Assembly: GCA_027036135.1 (NCBI GenBank)
Contig: JALVSY010000007.1
Span: 66,880 to 130,879, forward strand
From: Pyrodictiaceae archaeon
GTDB lineage: Archaea > Thermoproteota > Thermoprotei_A > Sulfolobales > Pyrodictiaceae
DNA: 64,000 nucleotides
Direction of reading: 5' to 3'
Below the pieces are notes generated by a model. That model worked only from the letters and a program-made list of their open reading frames with translations. It had not been told where the DNA came from and made no database searches. The translations under genes were made by a program, and so were the position numbers. This document shows, piece by piece, positions 24,778 through 32,955 of the stretch; position 1 is the stretch's first letter; the number at the start of each line of letters is the position of its first letter.

Positions 24778-25224
24778 ATGCCCGAGAAGGTTTATCGCGT
24801 CGTGGTGAGTAAGCCTGGTATAGTTACCTTGGTTGATGGTAGTAAGCTTATCCTGCGCGTCGTCATAGTTGGTGTGAAGTATACGGGGTTCTCCCCGCTA
24901 GGTGGCGTGAACTTCGCTATTAAGCCCGCTGGTGGTGTCTCGTCGCTCTATGTGCCGGAGGAACTGAGAAACATGGTGAGGGATAAGCCTGTTAGCCCGC
25001 CTGATAGGCTTCCTGAGAATGGCTGGGAGCTAGTAGACATAGCTGGGCAGGAGCCAGCGGAGGAGGAGGTAGAGCTCGATGTAAATAACAGGAAGTACCG
25101 GGTCAAGGTTATAGGCGAGGCCTCAATGGTCTCGCGGAACACTAGTTACAAGACACAGCTAGGCGAACCACTATACTGGGTACAGTGGAGCGTCAAGGTG
25201 CAGTGGAGACCCCTAGAGAGGTGA
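24778..25224 (+). CDS. Unknown beta-rich protein, first gene of an orphan operon
   Basis: A 148-aa protein, mostly beta strand, with VYRVVVSKPGIVTLVDGSK at the start, a Gly-rich middle (SPLGGVNFAIKPAGGVSSL) and an ending WVQWSVKVQWRPLER. No signal peptide or membrane segment, and no family recognised. Apparently leaderless. It is followed after four bases by the next gene. Confidence 0.6.
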   Translation: MPEKVYRVVVSKPGIVTLVDGSKLILRVVIVGVKYTGFSPLGGVNFAIKPAGGVSSLYVPEELRNMVRDKPVSPPDRLPENGWELVDIAGQEPAEEEVELDVNNRKYRVKVIGEASMVSRNTSYKTQLGEPLYWVQWSVKVQWRPLER

Positions 25225-25228
25225 GAGA

Positions 25229-25549
25229 ATGGCGACGCAGCCCATTCCTCTTCGATACCCCGTGCCTAGCAGCGTCGAGAGACTACAGGATATCAGTGGC
25301 CAGTTATTCGGCGACAGCACTGAGCTAACCGGGCAGGGCAGCGACGTGACGCAAGTACTTCAGTTCCCTGAGATAACGATGACCACTATGAGAACCCTTG
25401 TAGAGTCCCTCATAAAGGCTTTGTGGAGAAACATTGAGCCCAGAAAAGCCCTGCCGCTCCGACCAGGAGAAATAAGGAGAATAAGCAGCAACTTGTTAGT
25501 CGAGAAAACACTTGATGGCAAAATCATACTATACGAGGTAATAGAGTAA
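25229..25549 (+). CDS. Unknown protein, second gene of the orphan operon
   Basis: A 106-aa protein with an N-terminal Pro-rich stretch (QPIPLRYPVPSSVERLQD) and a helical middle (MTTMRTLVESLIKALWRN), ending in a beta hairpin (LVEKTLDGKIILYEVIE). ATG start preceded by GGTGAGAG. Stop overlaps the next gene's start (TAATG). Unrecognised. Confidence 0.6.
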   Translation: MATQPIPLRYPVPSSVERLQDISGQLFGDSTELTGQGSDVTQVLQFPEITMTTMRTLVESLIKALWRNIEPRKALPLRPGEIRRISSNLLVEKTLDGKIILYEVIE

Positions 25550-25770
25550 TGGACAACGAATTCAGTGACATCGACATAGGTGCCCAGATAGAGTACAAAA
25601 AGGTGAAAAAGATACTAGAGCTAGACCCCCGCGTCTTCAAGCCATGCGAGATAAAACAGTTCGAGAAAGGCATGCTACGCAAACAAACCTACCTAGTCCA
25701 CTTCGACGGCAAGAAATGGGACATACTAATCATAGGCAGCAACGGCATAGAACGCTACATACTCGAGTAA
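25549..25770 (+). CDS. Unknown small protein, third gene of the orphan operon
   Basis: A 73-aa acidic then basic protein: DNEFSDIDIGAQIEYKKVKK, then helix and a C-terminal beta block (TYLVHFDGKKWDILIIGSNG). The ATG overlaps the previous stop by one base. No motif recognised; it may form a complex with the two upstream products (inference from coupling). Confidence 0.55.
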   Translation: MDNEFSDIDIGAQIEYKKVKKILELDPRVFKPCEIKQFEKGMLRKQTYLVHFDGKKWDILIIGSNGIERYILE

Positions 25771-25841
25771 ACAATCCCCGGCCACACCGGCCAAGAACAA
25801 TATTAGTTCTCTCCATATAGCTGGGCCACTCGTCAGAATCT

Positions 25842-26492
25842 TTGCCTTCCCGCCACATCCTACACCTAGCTTCTCCTGCTAGTCCCTCTCCGCTCCATAC
25901 CCAGTACCTATCCTATGATCCCGCACGAGAGAACATAAATGCGAAAACCTATACGGAGTGGAATATAGGCGATAGTTCCTTGAAAATCCTCACTATCAAG
26001 GACTTTAACCAAGCCTTAGAACATATTAGAAAAGGCCTCAAAGCAAGCAGGAATACTCTAGACCAGGGTAGCGGGACACACGACAAGAGGCTAAGGAAGC
26101 TATTCTTCGAGACCTGCCGAGAAGCACTCATCAAGAAGCTAGGAATGAGCACGGAGGCTTTCCTGGAAACATGCTTCGTAGAAGGCTTCAACAAGATCCC
26201 CGGCAAGAAACCAACACTCTTCGGCTCCAAAACCTACCCAGATGCCGTCATAAAGCTCGGCAACGGAGAACTCGTCGCCATCGAGCTAGACTGGGGCAAC
26301 AAGGGAAGCAAACTAAGAAACGCCCTAGCCAAAGCGGGCATGCACAAACTCATCGGGAACTACGCCCAGACAATACTATTCTTCCTAGTCTATCCAGTCC
26401 AAGCAAAGCAAAAGATACAGATAACCGAGCTCGAACAAAAAGTACTAAAGTTCTACGAAGAAGAACTATCAACTAAGCTAATTATACTTTAA
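25842..26492 (+). CDS. Possible PD-(D/E)XK-type nuclease
   Basis: A 216-aa protein with TTG start. The C-terminal half has a nuclease-like core: KTYPDAVIKLGNGELVAIELD, with Asp134 then Glu148 and Asp150 where many PD-(D/E)XK enzymes have ExK, followed by WGNKGSKLRNALAKAG. The first 90 residues are helical with many basic residues (RKGLKASRNTL, HDKRLRKLFFE). Assignment is suggestive only; the missing catalytic Lys could be supplied by Lys154 or Lys157. Lies 70 bases after the small upstream gene, so same-strand operon membership is probable. Confidence 0.45.
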   Translation: MPSRHILHLASPASPSPLHTQYLSYDPARENINAKTYTEWNIGDSSLKILTIKDFNQALEHIRKGLKASRNTLDQGSGTHDKRLRKLFFETCREALIKKLGMSTEAFLETCFVEGFNKIPGKKPTLFGSKTYPDAVIKLGNGELVAIELDWGNKGSKLRNALAKAGMHKLIGNYAQTILFFLVYPVQAKQKIQITELEQKVLKFYEEELSTKLIIL

Positions 26493-26755
26493 AACCTTTG
26501 CGTAACCTCCACCTTATCACTTTATTATTTATAACCTTATCTTTAGTTATACCTGTACACTTTCTGACTTATCCTTATCCCGGTAACCATAACAACCACA
26601 CTCCCGCTCGGCTACGCACAATTGGCACGCTCCTGGAAGCACTCAGTATTGCTACGTCTTAGCCTAGTTCTTGTTTCCAAGACATAGACAGTGATCCACA
26701 ATATGTAGTCTCTAGTAGTATTACGTATCAGCGAATACATGGAGAGGAGTAGAAA
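26493..26755. other. AT-rich intergenic region
   Basis: AT-rich block with stretches such as tttattatttataacc near 26521. It may carry the promoter for the following small gene. No gene, repeat or RNA signature was recognised. Confidence 0.3.
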
Positions 26756-26992
26756 TTGCCTAGGAGAAAGCGCCGCGTGAGCCTGCGAAGGAGAATTGCA
26801 GCAAGAAAAGCCTGGGACACGAGGACGAGGAACGAGGGAGTAAGACAAGCTCTTGGCTCATTGCTATCGTATGTGGATATTGTAGGTAAGGCTAAGAGCC
26901 TAAAGGATATTATTATGGGCGTGTTGAAGATCGCCGCGCCAAGACTGTATCGCAAGCATAGGCTCTTAAAGCGAATAGATAAAGCACTTTAG
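26756..26992 (+). CDS. Small very basic protein of unknown function
   Basis: A 78-aa protein with about one third Arg or Lys (PRRKRRVSLRRRIAARKAW) and a hydrophobic helix in the second half (SLKDIIMGVLKIAAPRLY). TTG start after GGAGAGGAG. Basicity suggests nucleic acid or ribosome contact, but no family is recognised. Confidence 0.5.
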   Translation: MPRRKRRVSLRRRIAARKAWDTRTRNEGVRQALGSLLSYVDIVGKAKSLKDIIMGVLKIAAPRLYRKHRLLKRIDKAL

Positions 26993-27065
26993 CCAAAAAG
27001 ACCGGGTTTTTTATAAAATCATTATTCTCTTGTGCGCCTAGTGTTTCTCGGAGGGGCTGTGTTTC

Positions 27066-27842
27066 TTGGCTAAGCTGAGGAGGCTTGTTGAGAGAATTCG
27101 GGGCTATTATGAGGAGTTTATTGAGGTTCTTCGGGGCTATGAGCGTGGTGAGGAGCGTGTTTATTCTGTCGAGAGGCTTGCTGAGCTCTTAGCTCAATCT
27201 ATACTTGATTTCGCGGCTGTGCTTGTTGCCCGGGAGCGTGGTGCGAAGCCGAGTACTTATCGCGAGCTCGCTAGGTGGCTTGCTCGGCGCCTTGGCCTAA
27301 GAGGAGACCTGGCCGGGTTTCTTGAGGGCCTTGCGGGTTTCCGCAATGTGCTTGTCCACATGTATGCCGAGATAGACGAGGAACTCGAGATGGAGGCTTT
27401 CCGCGAGATAGCCGAGAAGACCCCGGGGGTCATCGCGGCGCTCAAGGAGCTGGCTGGTAGTGATCCGTGTCTGGACGAGGTTGTGCCCCGGATCCGGCTT
27501 GTTGCTCGGCGTCTTGGGCTGCGCTATGTGCTTCTGTTCGGGTCCTTGGCTAGGAATGGGTGTGGTAGGGATGTGGACTTGGTTGTTAAGCTTGGGCGTA
27601 GGCCGCGTAGCTTGCTCGAGGTTGGGAGACTCCAGGTTATCTTCGAGGACGAGCTAGGGGCTCCTGTAGACCTCGTGGTTGTTGACGCTGGTGTTGACCC
27701 TGGCTTGGCGAAGACTATTGTTGATGAGGCCTTGCTGGTGTACGGGGACTCCGAGGAGGCTGAGCGCGACCTACTCCGCCTCTACAAGCTCTACCTAGAC
27801 TACGCCCAGTACCTAGAGAAGCTAGCAAGGATGAGACAATAG
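27066..27842 (+). CDS. Fused HepT-like HEPN RNase and MntA-like nucleotidyltransferase
   Basis: A single 258-aa chain carrying both halves of an HEPN/MNT system. Residues 1-130 are a HepT-type HEPN (DUF86) domain with the RNase motif RNVLVHMY, R93-x4-H98-x-Y100. Residues 145-215 are a minimal nucleotidyltransferase: VLLFGSLARNG, D169 and D171 in GCGRDVDLVVK, and D202 in APVDLVVVD. In studied HepT/MntA pairs, MntA AMPylates the Tyr of this motif and silences the RNase; here both are covalently linked. TTG start after GGAGG. No antitoxin-like gene alongside. Confidence 0.85.
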   Translation: MAKLRRLVERIRGYYEEFIEVLRGYERGEERVYSVERLAELLAQSILDFAAVLVARERGAKPSTYRELARWLARRLGLRGDLAGFLEGLAGFRNVLVHMYAEIDEELEMEAFREIAEKTPGVIAALKELAGSDPCLDEVVPRIRLVARRLGLRYVLLFGSLARNGCGRDVDLVVKLGRRPRSLLEVGRLQVIFEDELGAPVDLVVVDAGVDPGLAKTIVDEALLVYGDSEEAERDLLRLYKLYLDYAQYLEKLARMRQ

Positions 27843-28012
27843 GTAAGCCAGGAGGTTCTGGACTATTATATATCACAGTAGGTAGTTGCTAGATTATACG
27901 CGTTGATTTATCTGTGCTTGTACGAAGCTGTTATCCTCCTGGGGCATTTTCTTCTTGCCTCGGTGCGCTTAATTAGTTTGTCACAGTCTATACCGGGTAT
28001 CGGGGGCTCGGC

Positions 28013-28285
28013 GTGGCCAAGGTAAGAGCCAGTATCTATGTTGATAGGAAGGTTTGGGAGCGGTTTCGGGCGTATGCTGCGAGGAGGGGTGTTGATGCTA
28101 ATAGGTTGCTCGAGGAGCTCATGATGGATGAGGTTGTTGACCTTGTTCTTGACGAGGTGTTGCTCCGGGCTGCTGGGGGTGAAGAGGAGGAGGTGCTGGA
28201 TTTTGAGCCTGTTGAGCCGCGGGGCTCTGTGAGCGAGCTTGTGAGGATTGCCAGGGATGAGAGGGCGCGTAGTATATCTGGATAG
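28013..28285 (+). CDS. vapB: VapB-type antitoxin
   Basis: A 90-aa protein with VRASIYVDRKVWERFRAYA, a ribbon-helix-helix start, and an acidic C-terminal tail (FEPVEPRGSVSEL). GTG start. Its end overlaps the toxin start by about 29 bases. Confidence 0.8.
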   Translation: MAKVRASIYVDRKVWERFRAYAARRGVDANRLLEELMMDEVVDLVLDEVLLRAAGGEEEEVLDFEPVEPRGSVSELVRIARDERARSISG

Positions 28286-28712
28286 TAGCGCTATTGTGAA
28301 GAGGTATGTGCGGGAGCCTGGGAGCGAGACGCTGAGGAGGTTGTACCTTGAGGCCTCTGCGGGTGGGCTTGTTCTCTCCTTTAGTGTATGGAATATTGGG
28401 GAGGTTCTCGGTGTCCTGGACCGGGCTAGGAATACTGGGAGGCTCGGGGACGAGGAGTACCTGTTGGCTAGGAGGAGGTTCTTGCTTGAGACCCGTAGGC
28501 TCCTTAGGCAAGGCCGGTTAGTGATCGTGCCTATCCGTGTAAGGATTCTTGAGGAGTCCTGGAGGCTTGTTGAGAAGCACCATATATACCAGGCTGATGC
28601 GTTGCAGGTAGCGTCTGCTAAGCATGTTAGCGCCACAGAGTTCCTCGTAGCGGATAAGCGGCTACACAAGGTAGCTCTCAGCGAGGGACTGAGTAGCGTG
28701 CTACTCGGATAA
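28257..28712 (+). CDS. vapC: VapC toxin, PIN-domain ribonuclease
   Basis: The 151-aa PIN protein has VVYLDSSAIVKRYVREPG, IGEVLGVLDRA, YQADALQVASAKH, and FLVADKRLHKVALSEG, the four family motifs in their usual order. The ATG beginning RGRVVYLD is preferred to the frame's first start three codons earlier. Long overlap with the antitoxin supports coupling. Confidence 0.88.
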   Translation: MRGRVVYLDSSAIVKRYVREPGSETLRRLYLEASAGGLVLSFSVWNIGEVLGVLDRARNTGRLGDEEYLLARRRFLLETRRLLRQGRLVIVPIRVRILEESWRLVEKHHIYQADALQVASAKHVSATEFLVADKRLHKVALSEGLSSVLLG

Positions 28713-28848
28713 CATCTCTCACAATCACAATACGTTTCTTCCTTTAGTACTATATTACTAGCTGCTTACTTGTTCCTTGGTTGCTGATGGTGTTGTGCCC
28801 TTGTTTTGGGACTGGTTAACTATTTCCAAGATTTCGGTAGATTTGAGT

Positions 28849-28867
28849 GAAACCAGTTATAAAAAAA
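28849..28867 (+). promoter_or_regulatory. Strong TATA promoter of the por operon
   Basis: A purine-rich BRE-like gaaacc is followed by ttataaaaaa. The TATA centre lies about 27 bases before the GTG of porG, so transcription should start at the start codon. The messenger is therefore probably leaderless, as in many Thermoproteota operons. Confidence 0.65.
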
Positions 28868-28889
28868 GGGTACACGGGGTATTGTATAG

Positions 28890-29540
28890 GTGGAGGCTCC
28901 TCGATCTATGCCCATGTCGCCTAGCCACCCCGTTATTGATTCTCTCAGCGCCTTGAGGGAGACTACTGAGCTAAGGTTCCATGGCCGTGGAGGACAGGGC
29001 GCTGTTACTGCCGCATCTATACTGGTTCAGGCAGCACTGCTGGAGGGTAAGTGGGGCCAGGCTATCCCTAGCTTCGGTGCCGAGCGTAGAGGCGCACATG
29101 TACTAGCGTTCGCGAGGATTGCTCCCCGGCCGGTACCGGTTCATAGCATGGTTAGGAGACCCGATGTACTAGTCGTCCTCGACCCCGGCCTGCTCATGGT
29201 TGAGCGCGACAGAGTCCTCGCGGGCATTAAGCCAGGGGTAAAAATAGTAGCTAACCTCCCCGAGCCAATCGACCTAGGGGGCATAGGGGCCAGGCTATAC
29301 GTGGTCAATGCCACCAGGATTGCTAAGGAGCTCGGCCTCGTCGTGGCGGGGTGGCCCGTGGTTAACACCGCTATGCTCGGCGCACTAGCGAGGGCTACCG
29401 GGCTCGTCTCAATAGACGCTGTTATGGAGGCTATCCGGTTGTTCTGGGAAGCGAGGCCAAAGATAGCTGAGGCCAACGCTATGGCGGCGAAGAGGGCTTA
29501 CGAGGAGCTACAAGAGGTAACGAGTACAAGGCACGACTAA
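28890..29540 (+). CDS. porG: Pyruvate:ferredoxin oxidoreductase gamma subunit
   Basis: A 216-aa gamma subunit of a four-subunit 2-oxoacid:ferredoxin oxidoreductase. Domain signature: LRFHGRGGQGAVTAASIL, WGQAIPSFGAERRGAHV, and PDVLVVLDPGLL. It begins with about 25 residues before the conserved core (GTG start, leaderless). With porD, porA and porB it converts pyruvate and CoA to acetyl-CoA while reducing ferredoxin. The preceding TATA box drives all four genes. Confidence 0.92.
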   Translation: MEAPRSMPMSPSHPVIDSLSALRETTELRFHGRGGQGAVTAASILVQAALLEGKWGQAIPSFGAERRGAHVLAFARIAPRPVPVHSMVRRPDVLVVLDPGLLMVERDRVLAGIKPGVKIVANLPEPIDLGGIGARLYVVNATRIAKELGLVVAGWPVVNTAMLGALARATGLVSIDAVMEAIRLFWEARPKIAEANAMAAKRAYEELQEVTSTRHD

Positions 29541-29591
29541 GCCCTCCGCATTGTTTTCTTCACGCGTCTCTTGCCCCGGGTGGGGTGGTTC

Positions 29592-29960
29592 ATGGCCGTG
29601 TCCGAGTCGGAGCAGAGGAGAGGAGTAGTAGCCGTAATCGAGCCTGGTGGCCACAAGCTCCCCTTATCGATGGCCGGGCCAGGTGCTATGGGTAAGACGG
29701 GTTATTGGAGAACCCAGCGCCCCGTGGTTAACTATGAGCGGTGTACTGGTTGCTACCTATGCTGGCTCTATTGCCCCGATAACGTGATAGAGATGGTGCC
29801 TGGTAAGGGGCCTCGTGGCCAAGACATACCGGTCATAGACTATGATTATTGTAAGGGCTGTGGCGTCTGCGCCGCTGTTTGTCCCGTTAAGGCGATAGAC
29901 ATGGTTGACGAGTCCAAGTTCCTGGCAAAGGAGAAGGAGGAGGGTGACGGGAATGCCTAA
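29592..29960 (+). CDS. porD: Pyruvate:ferredoxin oxidoreductase delta subunit, 2x[4Fe-4S] ferredoxin
   Basis: A 122-aa ferredoxin-like subunit. It has two CxxCxxCxxxCP motifs at Cys51/54/57/61 and Cys87/90/93/97. The ATG at 29592 follows a GGGGTGG ribosome site and gives a normal-length protein. Electrons pass from the catalytic subunits through these clusters to free ferredoxin. The stop overlaps porA by eight bases. Confidence 0.92.
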   Translation: MAVSESEQRRGVVAVIEPGGHKLPLSMAGPGAMGKTGYWRTQRPVVNYERCTGCYLCWLYCPDNVIEMVPGKGPRGQDIPVIDYDYCKGCGVCAAVCPVKAIDMVDESKFLAKEKEEGDGNA

Positions 29961-31164
29961 GCTACTAGCTATGAGGGGTAACGAGGCTGTAGCATACGCC
30001 GCCAAGTACGCTAGGGTAGAGGTGGTCGCTGCTTACCCGATAACCCCGCAGACAATCATAGTGGAGAAGATAGACGAGCTAATATCCAAGGGCGAGATGG
30101 ATGCCGAGATGATACATGTTGAGAGCGAGCACAGCGCCCTAGCAGCGACCTACGGGGCAGCAGCTGGAGGCGTCCGAGCCTTCACTGCGACGAGTAGCCA
30201 CGGGCTCATGTACATGTACGAGGTACTGTGGTGGACAGCGGGTAGCAGGATACCAGTAGTAATGGCCGTCGTTACCAGGGCGATGGGGCCGCCGTGGAAT
30301 ATTCACGTGAGCCACGAGGACATACTAGCTACCCGCGACACCGGCTGGCTAGTCTCAATGGCCGAGAACAACCAGGAGGCATTCGACCTAACGCTCCAGA
30401 TGTTCAGGATAACGGAGGACCCGAGAGTCTACCTACCAGGCATAGTTGGCCTCGACGGCTTCATACTGAGCCATACTGTTGAGCCCGTGGAGCTACCCGA
30501 CCAAGAGACAGTGGACGAGTTCCTGCCACCGAGGAGACAGCCCTACGTAATGGAGCCAGGAGAGCCAAAAGCGATGGGCAACCTGGTGCCGGACGAGTAC
30601 TTCGAGGAGCTGAGAATGGATATGCAGCAGAGCATGGAGAACGCGGTAAAGGTTATCCGGGAGGTTGGCAGGGAGTACGCGAAGTACTTTGGCAGAGACT
30701 ATAGCGAGCTAGTAGAGTGCTACAAGTGCAGCGACGCGGACTACATAGTAGCCGGTACCGGGTCGTGGATGGGTGACGCCAAGATAGCTGCTGACAAGCT
30801 GAGAGAGAAGGGCTACAGGGTAGGAGTAATGAGGCTTCGCTGGATAAGGCCATTCCCCTGGAGCGATGTGAGAGAGGCGGCAATGAGCAAGAAAGCAGTA
30901 ATCGTGATGGATCGCAGCCTCTCAACTGGTCACGCCGGGCCACTCTTCCTAGAGCTTAGCAGCGCCCTAGAGGCAAAGCCAAGCATGATAGGAGTACCAG
31001 CGGGCATCGGTGGAGTCGATATATCCTACGAGGACATCGAGCGCTTCACCGAGAAGGCTATACAATTGGTAGAGGAGCACGGAAGAGTCTACATACCAGC
31101 GATGTGGTACCACCTAGGCAAGATTTTCCCCACCTACCCCTCGAGCAACGTCAAGCTAGACTAA
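29953..31164 (+). CDS. porA: Pyruvate:ferredoxin oxidoreductase alpha subunit
   Basis: A 403-aa alpha subunit. AMRGNEAVAYAAKYARVEVV and AYPITPQTIIVEKI are the family N-terminal block, with the TPP domain continuing to ESEHSALAATYGAAAGG. The C-terminal block contains ADYIVAGTGSWMGDAKIAAD and VIVMDRSLSTGHAGPL. The ATG at 29953 lies in the end of porD. Binds thiamine pyrophosphate together with beta. Confidence 0.93.
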   Translation: MPKLLAMRGNEAVAYAAKYARVEVVAAYPITPQTIIVEKIDELISKGEMDAEMIHVESEHSALAATYGAAAGGVRAFTATSSHGLMYMYEVLWWTAGSRIPVVMAVVTRAMGPPWNIHVSHEDILATRDTGWLVSMAENNQEAFDLTLQMFRITEDPRVYLPGIVGLDGFILSHTVEPVELPDQETVDEFLPPRRQPYVMEPGEPKAMGNLVPDEYFEELRMDMQQSMENAVKVIREVGREYAKYFGRDYSELVECYKCSDADYIVAGTGSWMGDAKIAADKLREKGYRVGVMRLRWIRPFPWSDVREAAMSKKAVIVMDRSLSTGHAGPLFLELSSALEAKPSMIGVPAGIGGVDISYEDIERFTEKAIQLVEEHGRVYIPAMWYHLGKIFPTYPSSNVKLD

Positions 31165-31183
31165 CCCGTTGAGGTGACTCCCC

Positions 31184-32089
31184 GTGGCCGTGAACATTAA
31201 GAAGCTCCCCAAGAAACCATACGTGATACCGGGTCACGCCGCATGCCCAGGCTGCCCAGAGTCAATGGGGTTCAAGTACCTAGGCATGGCTCTCGGCGAC
31301 AAAGCAGTAGTAGTGATCCCCGCGGGCTGTAGCTCCGTCATCCAGGGCCTGTGGCCCCGGCAGGGCTTTGGGCTACCCATACTAAACATAGTATTCGCGG
31401 CAGCAGCCTCCACGGCGAGCGGGCTAGCTAGGGCGCTGAAGAGGAGGGGCGTTGACGCCCAGGTAGTTGTGTGGGCTGGTGACGGTGGCACAGCCGATAT
31501 AGGGTTCCAGGCGCTAAGCGCAGCAGCTGAGAGAGGCGAGGACATAATCTACATCTGTGTAGACAACGAGGCCTACATGAACACCGGTATACAGAGGAGC
31601 GGCCTAACACCCTACGGAGCATGGACCACGACGACCCATACCGGTAAGAAGCAGTTCAAGAAACCAATGCCACAGATAGTTGCTGCGCACCGAGTACCCT
31701 ATGTAGCAACGGCCAGCGTGGGCTACCCATGGGACTTCATAGCCAAGCTAAAGAAGGCAGCGAGCATAAGGGGCTTCAAGTACATCCACCTACACGCCCC
31801 CTGCCCCGTGGGGTGGAGATTCGACCCAAGCCTAACAGCAAAGATAGCCCAGCTAGCAGTAGAGACCGGTGCATGGATACTATACGAGTACGAGAACGGC
31901 AAACTAAGACTCAACCCGCCAAGCAACCGGCTCATAGACCCGAAGAAGAGGAAGCCAATAGAGGAGTACCTGAAGCTGCAGGGAAGGTTCCGCCACCTCA
32001 AGCCAGAGGACATAGAGATGATAAAGAAAGAGATAGAGACCAACTGGGAAGACATAATCCGAGCACTAAAAATACAAGGCGATCTCTAA
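31184..32089 (+). CDS. porB: Pyruvate:ferredoxin oxidoreductase beta subunit
   Basis: A 301-aa beta subunit with two N-terminal cluster cysteines (GHAACPGCPES, Cys21 and Cys24), the TPP-binding GDG site (VVWAGDGGTADIGFQAL), and IIYICVDNEAYMNTGIQRSG. TPP and the [4Fe-4S] cluster of this subunit carry the reaction. GTG start. Last gene of the operon. Confidence 0.93.
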   Translation: MAVNIKKLPKKPYVIPGHAACPGCPESMGFKYLGMALGDKAVVVIPAGCSSVIQGLWPRQGFGLPILNIVFAAAASTASGLARALKRRGVDAQVVVWAGDGGTADIGFQALSAAAERGEDIIYICVDNEAYMNTGIQRSGLTPYGAWTTTTHTGKKQFKKPMPQIVAAHRVPYVATASVGYPWDFIAKLKKAASIRGFKYIHLHAPCPVGWRFDPSLTAKIAQLAVETGAWILYEYENGKLRLNPPSNRLIDPKKRKPIEEYLKLQGRFRHLKPEDIEMIKKEIETNWEDIIRALKIQGDL

Positions 32090-32244
32090 ACAACGATGCT
32101 ATAGACCTTCAGGGATTTTTACATCCGCTATCCCGGTAAACTCATAGCGCTTCTCTAGAGGGCGCTGAAGCGATAGGATGGAGAACATTTATCACCTTGT
32201 TACTCGCTTATCCTATCTTCTTATTCGGGGTAAGGGCGGTACTG

Positions 32245-32498
32245 ATGAGCTTAGCTAGGCAGATACGTGTCGGGAAAAGAAGAACAATTACTATACCGGA
32301 GAGTGTCGCAGAGGGATTAGGTATTAAGGAGGGCACTGTTCTAGAGCTACGCGTAGAGGATAATAAGATCATTTTGGTACTTGTGAGAGACGCAATAACG
32401 CTTTCTCTCCGGGGAGAAAATTCGCAAAAATCACCCTCAAGGAGCTAGAGGAGGAGAGTATAGAGCAGCAAAGGGGCTACATTAATGGAGAGAGCTAA
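32245..32498 (+). pseudogene. AbrB-family VapB antitoxin with frameshift near its 3' end
   Basis: Residues 1-55 read a normal AbrB antitoxin: RQIRVGKRRTITIPESVAE and EGTVLELRVEDNKIILV. At the run of A at 32417-32420 one base appears missing; restoring it gives EKFAKITLKELEEESIEQ and a tail overlapping the toxin start, the usual antitoxin end. Without it the frame gives QKSPSRS and an early stop, so the toxin-binding tail is lost. Could be real decay or a homopolymer sequencing error. Confidence 0.7.
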
Positions 32499-32944
32499 GT
32501 GCCGAGTACTAATTGATACTAGTTTTCTTCTTCCCGCTCTTGGCGTGGAAGTTGAGAAAAGTGTTATGTCAGCAATACCTCTATTCGGGAGACTAAGAGT
32601 CTATTATCTTGAAGCTGGTCTATTGGAGGCTCTCTGGAAGGTTTTTGAAAATTGTTCCGGAGAACAAGCTGGGCCTTGTAGAGACGGGTATTAGGGCTAT
32701 CCGAGCGACTTATCAAGTACTGGCTCCTCCGCCGAGGGCTTTTGTCAAGGCAATAAGACTTTATCGTAATGGGCATAGGGATTATATAGATGACTTGTAT
32801 TACGCGACGGCTTTGTTTACAGAGACGTCGTTTCTCACAATAGATTATAGCTTCATGGAGTTTCTTCGAGGCCGCGGATACCCGGTAGAAGGAGTCGTGA
32901 TTACTCCGATGCTCCGAGACTATATTAAAAGTTGCAGGGGCTAA
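32485..32944 (+). pseudogene. PIN-domain VapC toxin with frameshift
   Basis: The first frame reads RVLIDTSFLLPALGVEV and IPLFGRLRVYYLEAGLLEAL. At the five-T run 32642-32646 an extra base shifts it; dropping one T restores ALWKVLKIVPENKLGLVETG and the other frame, YIDDLYYATALFTETSFLTID with the third acidic patch, to a stop at 32942. Only half of the PIN fold is made in each frame. Both members of this TA pair are frameshifted, so the locus is probably inactive. Confidence 0.75.
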
Positions 32945-32955
32945 AAGAAAAGGGC

